A DNA stretch of 42,025 nt from an uncultured Lachnospiraceae bacterium (lineage in GTDB: Bacteria > Bacillota > Clostridia > Lachnospirales > Lachnospiraceae), in the NCBI GenBank assembly GCA_944381405.1, contig CALWLA010000020.1, positions 1-42,025 of the forward strand. Direction: 5' to 3'. The position numbers and the translations under genes were made by a program. The notes under the pieces were generated by a model. That model was not told the DNA's origin. It saw only the letters and a list, made by a program, of their open reading frames with translations, and made no database searches. Each line of letters starts with the position of its first letter. Position 1 is the first letter of the stretch. Below, piece after piece: positions 1 to 7,320 of the stretch.

Positions 1-210
1 GCCAACAGGCTGCTGATGCCGGGCTCTGTTCCGGTGCTGGATTATGACCAGACCCATCATACCATCACCAACGCCAACAAGATGATCGTGGATTTTCCGG
101 ACTGGCTCCAGAGCATCTGCAGCGCGATCCTGGTGTGCTATGCGATCTATGCCCTGGTCAAGCTGATCAGAGGCAGCATAAAGAAGACTAAAGAGGTACA
201 GGCGGCATGA
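1..210 (+). CDS. saoP: ABC transporter permease, C-terminal end (partial, SaoP-like)
   Basis: The reading frame is open from base 1 and ends at a TGA at 208-210, so the 5' end lies outside the window; the ATG at 16 is internal. The visible 69 residues contain one hydrophobic helix (about residues 38-56 of the fragment, SICSAILVCYAIYALVKLI) followed by a short basic cytoplasmic tail, as at the end of an ABC permease. The stop overlaps the next start by 4 bases (ATGA), which implies translational coupling. The assignment rests mainly on context: next come a membrane protein ending in Cys-Cys, a binding-protein-like gene and a NitT/TauT-type ATPase. The name saoP is inferred from the operon order, not from this short tail. 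Confidence 0.6.
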   Translation, partial: ANRLLMPGSVPVLDYDQTHHTITNANKMIVDFPDWLQSICSAILVCYAIYALVKLIRGSIKKTKEVQAA

Positions 211-800
211 GCGAGGAAATACAGGAAGAAAAACCGGAGTTTAAGGCAGCTTCGGAGAAAAAAGAAACCAATGAGGCGAAGCCTCAGGCGGCAAAAAAGA
301 AAAAGGGGCCGGTCTTTTACCTGGTGTTGGTGGTCCTGGTGCTTTTGGCAGGCTTCGGTGTCAGCGTCTTTTTAAATCAGAAGGCGGAGGAACAGAAGAG
401 CCGGGGCTTCCGGAATGCCAACTATGCCCCCAACGTGGAGGAAGATCATGAGCTCCTCCTGCAGTTCCAGAAGGATTTCCCGGACTGCTGGCAGGTGCTC
501 AGGGCCTGCGAGGAGGATGTCAATGATGACGGAAGAAAGGATCTGGTGGTGGTTTACCGCACCGGGGATCTGACCCGTATGGTGGTGTGCCAGAACGACG
601 AGGGCGGAATCGTTTATTCCGAGCCCATTCCCGGCCCCATCGAGAACCAGCAGATCCAGTTCAAGGACATCGACAAGGAAGGCCCCATTGAATTTATCGT
701 CTCCGGCGAGAAAAACGGCGCTGTGGGCTATGCCATTTACCGCATGATCGACGGACAGCCCATCGATCTTTTCGGAGAGGGCATGGCAGACTGCTGCTAA
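207..800 (+). CDS. saoC: Membrane-anchored Cys-Cys-COOH protein (SaoC-like)
   Basis: This 197-residue protein has a Lys/Glu-rich cytoplasmic N-terminus (1-34), one transmembrane helix (about 35-56) and an extracytoplasmic domain. The domain contains an Asp/Asn-rich loop (CEEDVNDDGRKDLVVVY, near residue 95) that resembles calcium-binding FG-GAP/VCBS-type loops. The last two residues are Cys-Cys directly before the stop. This terminal pair is the hallmark I remember for the family named Cys-Cys-COOH (seleno)protein SaoC of the selenocysteine-assisted organometal system; in some relatives one Cys is Sec. A terminal vicinal thiol pair outside the membrane could bind a soft metal or metalloid. It overlaps the permease by 4 bases and lies 4 bases before the next gene. 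Function beyond this is unknown. Confidence 0.7.
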   Translation: MSEEIQEEKPEFKAASEKKETNEAKPQAAKKKKGPVFYLVLVVLVLLAGFGVSVFLNQKAEEQKSRGFRNANYAPNVEEDHELLLQFQKDFPDCWQVLRACEEDVNDDGRKDLVVVYRTGDLTRMVVCQNDEGGIVYSEPIPGPIENQQIQFKDIDKEGPIEFIVSGEKNGAVGYAIYRMIDGQPIDLFGEGMADCC

Positions 801-804
801 GACC

Positions 805-1590
805 ATGAGAATCAACGGAAAGATCTATCTGTTTATCCTGCTGTTTGTACTGAGCCTTACGGGCATCGCCCTGTTTTTCCCCAAGGAAAGGAAATTTGCA
901 GATGACGCGGCGATCCGCATCGGCGCGGGAAATGACATTTCCGGGGTGCTGATGGAGGCCATTACCCAGGAGCTTTCCGATCAATACCAGCTGCATCAGG
1001 CCATCGACATGAACGCCTTTGAGGACTGCTGCAGCAATACTGCCCAGTGGGCCCTGAACGCGGCGGAGATCAACGTGGGATTTTTCTGCAACCACATCGC
1101 CAGCTATACCGCCCAGAAAAACCACCGGGTGATGATCTACGCGCCGGTGGTGATGAATGCAGAGCTCATCGCCTACAAGCCGGAAACGGACTGGGCTGAG
1201 GTCCGCAGGGTAGGAGTCACCCAGGGAAGAGAGCAGGAGAAAAACCTGGCCAAGGAATGCTATCCCCAGATCGAAAGCTTTTACGACATCAGCCAGAAGG
1301 GCATCCTCTATGCCATGGAGATCGGCGACGTGGATGCGGATATCCTGGACATCACCCATGCGGCCAGGGTGCCGGACTACCAGTACAAGCCCCTGACGGA
1401 CCGGGATTATATCTCCTACATGCTGGTGGTGGACAAGGAGTTTGCAGAAACGGAAGCCTTTCAGGATTTCATCGAGGGCTATAACCGGGCGGTGCGGAGG
1501 CTTTCGGATCCGGCAGAGCTTGCCAGGGTCCTGGGAGTGGACCAGGACTGGATCGAAGAACGCAATCTGAAATTACTGGAAATAGAATGA
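805..1590 (+). CDS. saoB: Membrane-anchored ABC substrate-binding protein (SaoB-like)
   Basis: The protein has 261 residues. Residues 6-25 form an uncleaved-looking hydrophobic helix with no lipobox, so the binding domain is probably tethered directly to the membrane. The rest resembles NitT/TauT-type periplasmic binding domains. A vicinal Cys pair (FEDCCSNTAQ, around residue 72) and a further Cys in NVGFFCN stand in the first lobe. In the family I recall as substrate-binding (seleno)protein SaoB, one of a Cys pair can be Sec; here both appear to be Cys. No good Shine-Dalgarno stands in front of the ATG, and saoC ends 4 bases upstream, so coupled translation is likely. The protein is shorter than usual NitT/TauT binding proteins (about 300-340 residues). 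Confidence 0.65.
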   Translation: MRINGKIYLFILLFVLSLTGIALFFPKERKFADDAAIRIGAGNDISGVLMEAITQELSDQYQLHQAIDMNAFEDCCSNTAQWALNAAEINVGFFCNHIASYTAQKNHRVMIYAPVVMNAELIAYKPETDWAEVRRVGVTQGREQEKNLAKECYPQIESFYDISQKGILYAMEIGDVDADILDITHAARVPDYQYKPLTDRDYISYMLVVDKEFAETEAFQDFIEGYNRAVRRLSDPAELARVLGVDQDWIEERNLKLLEIE

Positions 1591-1643
1591 TCCGGCAACT
1601 TCAGCTAACGACATTTTGAAACAGAAAGGAAAAGGAACAGCAT

Positions 1644-2480
1644 ATGTCAATCTCAGTGGATAAGATCACAAAGACCTTCAAAGCCAGAAGAAAGGGAGAG
1701 GAGAACCTGGTTGTTCTGAAGGACGTATCCTTTAACGTACAGGCCGGAGAATTCGTAAGCCTGCTGGGCCCCTCCGGCTGCGGAAAGACCACGACCCTCA
1801 CCATCATCGCAGGCTTTCAGAAGGCGGATGAGGGTACCATTACGGTAAACGGCAACATTGTGACCAAACCCGGACCTGACCGGGCCTTCATGTTCCAGAA
1901 CTATGCGCTGTTCCCATGGCTGAAGGTGGGAGAAAACATCGAATATCCCATGCTGAAGAAAAAGATGAATAAGGCAGACCGGGAAAAGAAGCTGGAGGAG
2001 CTTCTGAAGATCGCCCAGATGGAAAAATACAAGGATTATTATATCCACGAGATCTCCGGCGGTATGAAGCAGAGAGTGGCGCTTCTCCGGGCCCTGGCCT
2101 GCGATCCGGAGGTGCTTCTGATGGATGAGCCTCTGGGCGCCATCGACTTCCAGATGCGCCATATGCTGCAGCAGCAGCTGGAGGCCATCCTCATGCAGAA
2201 GGAATGTACCTCTCTCATGGTGACCCATGACGTGGACGAGTCCGTTTACATGAGCGACCGGGTCATCATCATGTCCAGAGACCACGGAAAGATCCTGGAG
2301 GAAGTGAAGATCGACCTGCCCAGGCCCAGGGACCGGGAGACGCCCCAGTACCACGCCTATATCGAACATATCACCGAGGTGCTGAAGAAGGCGCTGAACG
2401 GCGACGTGGTGACCCAGGAGGACAAGGATCTCATGGAATTCATCCAGAAACGGGAGGCGGCCGCCCAGCAGGCCGTATAA
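1644..2480 (+). CDS. saoA: NitT/TauT-type ABC transporter ATP-binding protein (SaoA-like)
   Basis: This 278-residue ATPase energises the transporter formed with the preceding permease and binding protein. Walker A is at 42-50 (GPSGCGKTT), the Q-loop at Gln85, the signature SGGMKQR at 138-144, Walker B VLLMDEP at 157-163 and the H-loop His at 195. The length and the C-terminal helical tail fit the SsuB/TauB/NrtD group. The ATG at 1644 has a purine-rich ribosome site (AGGAAAAGGA) at a normal distance. A lyase remnant follows immediately. The family transports anions or small organic compounds, and the substrate cannot be read from an ATPase. The name saoA depends on the operon context. Confidence 0.85.
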   Translation: MSISVDKITKTFKARRKGEENLVVLKDVSFNVQAGEFVSLLGPSGCGKTTTLTIIAGFQKADEGTITVNGNIVTKPGPDRAFMFQNYALFPWLKVGENIEYPMLKKKMNKADREKKLEELLKIAQMEKYKDYYIHEISGGMKQRVALLRALACDPEVLLMDEPLGAIDFQMRHMLQQQLEAILMQKECTSLMVTHDVDESVYMSDRVIIMSRDHGKILEEVKIDLPRPRDRETPQYHAYIEHITEVLKKALNGDVVTQEDKDLMEFIQKREAAAQQAV

Positions 2481-2500
2481 AACGCCGGCCGGAAGGGCTT

Positions 2501-2695
2501 CATGCCCTGACCTTCCCGTTGGGAGAGCTGTCCAACTGGTCCGGCAGCTGCTGAAATACCATGAATTTCTTCTGCAGTTCTGCAGAATTCGATCAGTACG
2601 TTGCGGACAACGAGCTGGATCCCGATCTGGTGATCAAATGCGACGCAGAGGGCGCCCTCAAGGCGGCCTATGATATTTTCTCCGTGGAGGATTAA
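2501..2695 (+). pseudogene. saoL: C-terminal remnant of MerB-like organometal lyase with in-frame UGA (SaoL-like)
   Basis: Downstream of saoA one frame stays open to TAA 2693-2695 if the TGA at 2552-2554 is read as Sec. It gives LGELSNWSGSCU, then NTMNFFCSSAEF and 38 further residues. This matches the pattern at the C-terminus of organomercurial lyase MerB, where a Cys-Cys pair containing the second catalytic Cys (C159 in E. coli) precedes an HFFAS-type segment and a helix. Here the pair is Cys-Sec. No N-terminal domain with the first catalytic Cys/Asp is present: saoA ends only 21 bases upstream of this interval. The copy therefore looks 5'-deleted. No convincing start codon was seen; TTG at 2519 is the only in-frame near-candidate. 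The true left boundary is uncertain. Confidence 0.6.
2570..2587 (+). promoter_or_regulatory. SECIS-like hairpin downstream of the UGA at 2552
   Basis: A 7-bp perfect stem (2570-2576 with 2581-2587, TTCTGCA/TGCAGAA) closes a GTTC loop. It lies 22 bases from the end of the UGA to the loop. Bacterial SECIS elements need a short stem, a G near the start of the apical loop and roughly 16-37 nt spacing, and this hairpin meets all three. It supports reading the TGA at 2552 as selenocysteine in the ancestral gene. Confidence 0.55.
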
Positions 2696-2753
2696 ACCTA
2701 AACCTCAACTGGAGAAATCAAATAAGGATATACAGAAAGCGGCGGGAGACTCC

Positions 2754-3812
2754 ATGAAGCTCATCAGAACAGAGGATGCCGTGGGACAGGTGCTGTGCCA
2801 CGACATTACACAGATCATCAAGGGCAAGGTCAAGGGTCCGGTGTTCCGGAAGGGACATATCGTGACCAGGGAGGATATCCCGCTGCTTTTGTCTGTGGGA
2901 AAGGAGCATCTCTATGTCCTGGAAAACACGGAGGGGATGCTTCACGAAAATGAGGCGGCCGAGATCCTGGCAGGGCTTTGCCGCGGAACCGGAGGCCGGG
3001 CCCAGGAGAGCCTGATGGAGGCCTCAGCCCCTAGCGAGGGAAAGATCGAGCTTACGGCCCTTTGCGACGGCCTTTTCAAAGTAAACCGGAAGGCCCTTTA
3101 CGCAGTCAACAGCTTTGGCCAGATGATGATCGCCTCCCGTCATGGCAATACGCCTGTCAGAAAGGGCGATAAGCTTCTGGGCACCCGCATCATCCCACTG
3201 ATGATCCAGGAGGAAAAGCTGCGCCAGGTACGGGAAACCGCCATGGCCATTACCGGCGGGGAGCCCATCTTCCGGCTGCTGCCCTTCCGGAGAAAAAAAT
3301 ACGCGGTGCTCACCACAGGCAGCGAGGTGCTGAAGGGTCGCATTGCGGATACCTTTACCCCCTCCATCCTGGAAAAGTTTGCGGAATACGACGGGATCCT
3401 GTGCTACCACGCCCTGTGCGGAGACGATCCTGAGGTGATCGAAGCGGAGATCAAAAAGGCCCTTTCCCAGGGGGCGGAGATGGTGCTGTGCACCGGGGGC
3501 ATGAGCGTGGATCCCGACGACAGGACTCCCCTGGCCATCCGGAGGGCGGTGCCCAATGTGGTCAGCTATGGCGCGCCGGTGCTTCCGGGAGCCATGTTCA
3601 TGCTGGCCTATACAGAGGATGGCAGAGCCGTCATGGGGCTTCCGGGCTGTGTGATGTACGCCCGCAGGACCATTTTTGATCTGGTGCTGCCCAGGGTGCT
3701 GGCGGAGGACCCCGTTACGGCGGAGGAACTGGCGGCACTGGGAGAAGGGGGCCTCTGCCTTGGCTGCAAGGTCTGCACCTTCCCCAACTGCGGCTTTGGA
3801 AAGGGCGCATAA
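2754..3812 (+). CDS. Molybdopterin-binding (MoeA/MoaB-like) protein with Cys-rich tail
   Basis: The protein has 352 residues, taking ATG 2754, which follows GGGAG at a good distance; a longer frame from 2670 would run into the lyase remnant. Residues 183-305 form a MoCF/molybdopterin-binding domain: LTTGSEVLKGRI at 186-197, CTGGMSVDPDDRTP at 246-259 and a PGAMFMLAY...GLPGC segment at 278-299. Residues 1-170 are a family-specific N-terminal region. The C-terminus carries Cys335, Cys338, Cys341 and Cys346 (CLGCKVCTFPNC), which could bind a metal or an Fe-S cluster. Clostridial proteins of this kind accompany molybdenum-enzyme gene sets and are thought to act in cofactor insertion or modification. 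It heads the molybdenum-cofactor run to 6403. Confidence 0.8.
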   Translation: MKLIRTEDAVGQVLCHDITQIIKGKVKGPVFRKGHIVTREDIPLLLSVGKEHLYVLENTEGMLHENEAAEILAGLCRGTGGRAQESLMEASAPSEGKIELTALCDGLFKVNRKALYAVNSFGQMMIASRHGNTPVRKGDKLLGTRIIPLMIQEEKLRQVRETAMAITGGEPIFRLLPFRRKKYAVLTTGSEVLKGRIADTFTPSILEKFAEYDGILCYHALCGDDPEVIEAEIKKALSQGAEMVLCTGGMSVDPDDRTPLAIRRAVPNVVSYGAPVLPGAMFMLAYTEDGRAVMGLPGCVMYARRTIFDLVLPRVLAEDPVTAEELAALGEGGLCLGCKVCTFPNCGFGKGA

Positions 3813-3855
3813 GGCCTGGAAAGGGAGCGTAAGGCTCTGGAAAGGGAGGGCATAA
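3792..3855 (+). repeat. Three imperfect tandem copies of a ~20-bp unit spanning a stop codon
   Basis: Units at 3792-3812, 3813-3832 and 3833-3855 share the core GGAAAGGG followed by GC/GG and TAA. The first unit contains the last codons and the stop of the molybdopterin-binding gene. The third provides the GGGAGGG ribosome site for moaC at 3862. This looks like a local duplication that created the intergenic spacer. Confidence 0.8.
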
Positions 3856-3861
3856 ACCAGG

Positions 3862-4362
3862 ATGGAAACATTTACGCATATCGACGAATACGGAAATGCC
3901 AGAATGGTGGACGTATCGGAAAAGGACGTTACAAGCCGCCGCGCTGAGGCGGAGGGCTATATCGGCATGTCCGGGGAATGCTTTTCTCTTTTGCAGGCGG
4001 GAAAGCACAAAAAAGGAGATGTGCTGACGGTGGCCCAGGTGGCGGGCATCATGGGGACCAAGCAGACGGCAGGACTCATTCCCCTCTGCCACAGCCTGGC
4101 GCTCACAGGCTGCAAACTGCTGTTTTATCCCGGAGAGAGGCCCGGGGAGGGAAAAAAAGACTGCTATGTGCGGGCGGTCTGTCAGGTGGAATGCACCGGC
4201 AAAACGGGAGCGGAGATGGAGGCCCTGACAGGGGTCACCACGGCGCTCCTTACCGTTTACGATATGTGCAAGGCTGTGGACCGGAGCATGGAGATCACCG
4301 GCATAAGCCTGTTGAGAAAAAGCGGCGGAAAGTCAGGCGACTATGTGCGGAAGGAAGGCTGA
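3862..4362 (+). CDS. moaC: Cyclic pyranopterin monophosphate synthase MoaC
   Basis: The 166-residue protein is full length for MoaC. It converts 3',8-cyclo-7,8-dihydro-GTP into cyclic pyranopterin monophosphate, the first stable intermediate of molybdenum cofactor, together with MoaA. Recognisable family segments are THIDEYGNARMVDVS at 5-19, IPLCHSLALTGC at 73-84, and AEMEALTGVTTALLTVYDMCKAVD cut here to its core, GVTTALLTVYDMCKAVD, at 124-140, which carries active-site Lys and Asp. The start has GGGAGGG upstream, supplied by the tandem repeat. The 3' end overlaps moaA by 20 bases, so the two are co-translated. Confidence 0.95.
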   Translation: METFTHIDEYGNARMVDVSEKDVTSRRAEAEGYIGMSGECFSLLQAGKHKKGDVLTVAQVAGIMGTKQTAGLIPLCHSLALTGCKLLFYPGERPGEGKKDCYVRAVCQVECTGKTGAEMEALTGVTTALLTVYDMCKAVDRSMEITGISLLRKSGGKSGDYVRKEG

Positions 4363-5407
4363 AAAGCTTAAAGGAAAAGAGAAAAGCCAGAGCCAAGGTC
4401 AAGTCCCGGACCGTCAGGACCGGTTCGCCAAAGCAGGACAGAATCTGGATCCCTTGGGCAGGACCATCGACTATCTGCGGATCTCCGTAACAGACCGCTG
4501 CAACCTCCGCTGCATCTACTGTATGCCGAAGGGCAGTTGCCGTTGTGAGCAGGAGCCGCCTCTGTCCCTGGAAGAGCTTCTGGAAATCGCAGGCACTGCA
4601 GCGGACTTCGGCATCTCCCATATCAAGGTGACCGGCGGGGAGCCCCTTCTGCGGGAGGATACGCCGGAGCTTTGCCGAAGGCTGAAAGCCATTCCGGGGA
4701 TTCAGACCGTGACCCTCACCACAAACGGCCTGCTGCTGCAGAAATATCTTCCGGCCCTGAAGGAGGCCGGAATCGATGGCATCAACGTCAGTTTGGATAC
4801 CCTGGATCCGGAACGATACCGGCAGATCACCGGCGGCGGCAGCCTTTCCCAGGTGCTGGCTTCCATAGAGGCCGCTCTGGCAGAAGAGATCCCCACAAAG
4901 ATCAATGCGGCGCTTCTGGACCCGGAGGCGGCGGAGGACAGTCTGGCACTGGCAGCCCTGGCGGAAAAACGGCCCATTGCGGTCAGGTTTATCGAAATGA
5001 TGCCCATTGGCTGCGGAAGCCGTTTTCCAGGCTGCGATAACCGCCTTATTCTGAAAAAGCTTTTGGAACGCTGGCCGGACCTGAAAAAAGAAAAGGCCGC
5101 CCTGGGATACGGCCCGGCGGTTTACTATACCTCTGACCGGCTGACCGGATGGATCGGATTTATCTCGGCCATCCATGGAACATTCTGCCAAAGCTGCAGG
5201 CGGCTTCGGCTCAGCTGTCACGGCAGGCTGACCCCCTGTCTCTGCTATGGAGAGGGAATCGAGCTGCGGCCCCTGCTCCGGCAGGAGGGAAAAGAGGCGC
5301 TTTATCAGGCCTTTTGTGAAGCGGTCAAAAGAAAGCCGGAGGGCCATTGCTTTTCTCAACAGGAGAAGATCAGTGAAAAGCGCATGATGAGCCAGATCGG
5401 CGGATAA
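4343..5407 (+). CDS. moaA: GTP 3',8-cyclase MoaA (radical SAM)
   Basis: This 354-residue radical SAM enzyme makes 3',8-cyclo-dihydro-GTP from GTP. The N-terminal cluster motif is Cys53, Cys57, Cys60 (CNLRCIYC). The second 4Fe-4S site, CxxC then 13 residues then Cys, is Cys282, Cys285 and Cys299. The extreme C-terminus is Gly-Gly, the conserved tail that enters the MoaA active site. An unusual hydrophilic extension of about 35 residues stands before the usual start (DPLGRTIDYLRISVTDRC), so initiation may be later than 4343. The ATG at 4343 overlaps moaC and has GGAAAG upstream. It works with MoaC in the same operon. Confidence 0.95.
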   Translation: MCGRKAEKLKGKEKSQSQGQVPDRQDRFAKAGQNLDPLGRTIDYLRISVTDRCNLRCIYCMPKGSCRCEQEPPLSLEELLEIAGTAADFGISHIKVTGGEPLLREDTPELCRRLKAIPGIQTVTLTTNGLLLQKYLPALKEAGIDGINVSLDTLDPERYRQITGGGSLSQVLASIEAALAEEIPTKINAALLDPEAAEDSLALAALAEKRPIAVRFIEMMPIGCGSRFPGCDNRLILKKLLERWPDLKKEKAALGYGPAVYYTSDRLTGWIGFISAIHGTFCQSCRRLRLSCHGRLTPCLCYGEGIELRPLLRQEGKEALYQAFCEAVKRKPEGHCFSQQEKISEKRMMSQIGG

Positions 5408-5438
5408 GGATGAGCCGGACCGGCGGATAAAAAGGATG
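5398..5438 (+). repeat. Two-copy direct repeat spanning the moaA stop codon
   Basis: CGGCGGATAAGGATG (5398-5412) and CGGCGGATAAAAAGGATG (5421-5438) are near-identical. The first contains the moaA stop and the second supplies the purine-rich ribosome site of the following gene. It resembles the stop-codon repeat at 3792-3855. Confidence 0.75.
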
Positions 5439-5446
5439 GAAATACA

Positions 5447-6403
5447 ATGGAGAACCAGCTTAAGGGAATCATCAGAGCAATCTGCATCAGTCCGGAACGG
5501 GGCACGGAGAAACGGCCTGTTCCAGAGGCAAGGCTGCGGCCAGGCTACGGCATCGAGGGAGACGCCCATGCGGGTTACTGGCACCGGCAGGTAAGCCTTT
5601 TGAGCTATGAAAAGGTAGAGGCCTTCAACGCTCTGGGGGCGCAGGTTGCTGACGGCGATTTCGGAGAAAACCTGCTGGTATCCGGCATCGATTTCCGGAC
5701 GCTTCCCCTTGGTACCCTGCTCCTTTGCGGAGAGGTCAGGCTGCGGATCACTCAGATCGGAAAGGAATGCCACAGCCACTGCAGCATCCATCAGCGGGTG
5801 GGGACCTGCATCATGCCTGTGGAGGGCGTCTTTGCGGAGGTGCTGGAGGGAGGCAGCTTACGTCCCGGCGACCGGATGGAGGCAGTTCTCCCCAAGGAGG
5901 ATGCCCTCAGAGCGGCAGTCATCGTCCTGAGCGACAAGGGGGCTTTGGGACAGCGGCAGGATGAAAGCGGTCCGGAGGCGGAGCGCTGCCTTTCGGAGGC
6001 AGGCTATCAGGTGATGGAACGCCGGCTCCTTCCGGATGAGCCGGAGCTTTTGAAACAGGAGCTTATGCGGCTCTGCGATCAGAAACAGGTGAACCTGATC
6101 GTCACCAGCGGCGGCACCGGTTTTTCTCTGCGGGATCAGACGCCGGAGGCCACCCTGGCGGTGGCGGACCGGAATGCGCCGGGAATCGCTGAGGCCATCC
6201 GGGCCGAATCCATGAAATATACGAAGCATGCCATGCTCTCAAGAGGCGTTTCCGTGCTGAGAAAGCAGACCCTCATCGTGAATCTTCCCGGCAGTCCCAG
6301 GGCAGTGCGGGAGAGTATGGAGGTGTTCCTCCCTGGGGTGGAGCACGGCCTCCGGCTGCTGCAGGGCACAGACGGGGAGTGCGGACGCTCCTTGGGGAAA
6401 TGA
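5447..6403 (+). CDS. MOSC domain - MoaB/Mog molybdopterin adenylyltransferase fusion
   Basis: The 318-residue protein joins two cofactor domains. Residues 1-145 are a MOSC domain (GIEGDAHAGYWHRQVSLLS near 33-51, DFGENLLVSGI near 70, and IGKECHSHC near 106), a sulfur- or molybdenum-carrier fold. Residues 152-312 are a MoaB/MogA-type MoCF domain with VTSGGTGFSLRDQTPEAT near residue 222 and VNLPGSPRAVRE near the end; it adenylylates molybdopterin with MgATP before molybdate insertion. The fusion is a known arrangement in Clostridia and suggests a coupled step of adenylylation and sulfur or cofactor transfer. RBS AAGGATGG precedes the ATG. It lies directly downstream of moaA. Confidence 0.9.
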   Translation: MENQLKGIIRAICISPERGTEKRPVPEARLRPGYGIEGDAHAGYWHRQVSLLSYEKVEAFNALGAQVADGDFGENLLVSGIDFRTLPLGTLLLCGEVRLRITQIGKECHSHCSIHQRVGTCIMPVEGVFAEVLEGGSLRPGDRMEAVLPKEDALRAAVIVLSDKGALGQRQDESGPEAERCLSEAGYQVMERRLLPDEPELLKQELMRLCDQKQVNLIVTSGGTGFSLRDQTPEATLAVADRNAPGIAEAIRAESMKYTKHAMLSRGVSVLRKQTLIVNLPGSPRAVRESMEVFLPGVEHGLRLLQGTDGECGRSLGK

Positions 6404-6460
6404 TGCAGGACATCTATCGTAAAGACTGAACGATCGAGGATATCGATGAGGAGGGTAGCG

Positions 6461-7306
6461 ATGAGCTTATACAGAAATATTGCAGCGGCAGCTGCTGCAG
6501 TGCTCCTGCTTTCCGCCTGCGGAGGGACGGATGCGGCCGAAACCCTGAAGGGGGAGGAAGCCCTTCAGGAACCGACCCGAAAGGAAGCAGAGACCCAGGA
6601 GGATACCACCGTGACGCTGGCGGCTGCGGCCTCTCTGGAATACGCCTTTACGGAGCGGCTGATCCCTGCCTTTGAGGCTGCCAACCCCGGAATACGCATC
6701 GAAGGGATCTACGATTCCTCCGGAAAGCTCCAGACCCAGATCGAAGCAGGGCTTCCAGCGGATATCTTTTTCTCCGCAGCGGAAAAACAGATGGATGCCC
6801 TGGATGCGGAGGGGTATGTGCAAAGCGGCACCATTACGGATTATCTGGAAAACAGGATCGTTCTCATCGTGCCGAAGGAAGCCGGAAGCGACATCGCATC
6901 CTTTCAGGATCTGTCCAAGGCGGAGATGATCGCTCTGGGAGATCCGGAAAGCGTTCCTGCAGGGCAGTATGCCCGGGAAGTCCTTACCAATCTGGGTATC
7001 TGGGAGGAACTTCAGGGAAAGATCAGCTTCGGCACCAATGTGACGGAGGTGCTGAACTGGGTGGCGGAGGGCTCTGCTGACTGCGGCATCGTCTATGCCA
7101 CGGACGCCGCCACGGGCCGGGTAACTGTGGTTTCCGAAGCGCCGGAGGGCTCCCTGGATACGCCGGTGGTTTATCCGGCAGCTCTTTTGAAACAGACGGA
7201 GGAGAAAAATACGGATGCGGCAGAATTGTTTTTTGAATATATCCTGTCCGACGAAGCATATTCTGTTTTTGCGGAATACGGCTTTGCGGATCACAGATCA
7301 GAATAA
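6461..7306 (+). CDS. modA: Molybdate ABC transporter substrate-binding lipoprotein ModA
   Basis: The 281-residue protein binds molybdate or tungstate outside the cell and delivers it to ModB. ATG 6461 is preferred to the in-frame ATG 6446 because GAGGAGG (6448-6454) lies just upstream of it. The signal peptide ends in LLLSACGG, with Cys20 as the lipid-modified residue. The mature domain has ModA features: LAAAASLEYAFTERLIPAFE, GIYDSSGKLQTQIEAGLPADIFFSA (shown here only in part: YDSSGKLQTQIE), the GDPESVPAGQYAREVL segment, and the VLNWVAEGSADCGIVYATDA oxyanion-side motif, truncated here to GSADCGIVYATDA. modB follows after 14 bases. Confidence 0.93.
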   Translation: MSLYRNIAAAAAAVLLLSACGGTDAAETLKGEEALQEPTRKEAETQEDTTVTLAAAASLEYAFTERLIPAFEAANPGIRIEGIYDSSGKLQTQIEAGLPADIFFSAAEKQMDALDAEGYVQSGTITDYLENRIVLIVPKEAGSDIASFQDLSKAEMIALGDPESVPAGQYAREVLTNLGIWEELQGKISFGTNVTEVLNWVAEGSADCGIVYATDAATGRVTVVSEAPEGSLDTPVVYPAALLKQTEEKNTDAAELFFEYILSDEAYSVFAEYGFADHRSE

Positions 7307-7320
7307 GGCGGTACTCCGGT

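Noticed and set aside
1588-1590. TGA ending the SaoB-like gene as Sec
   Set aside because: Only six further codons until TAA and no conserved extension.
4295-5791. 498-codon minus-strand open frame opposite moaA and the MOSC fusion
   Set aside because: Spans two well-identified genes on the other strand; no homology features.
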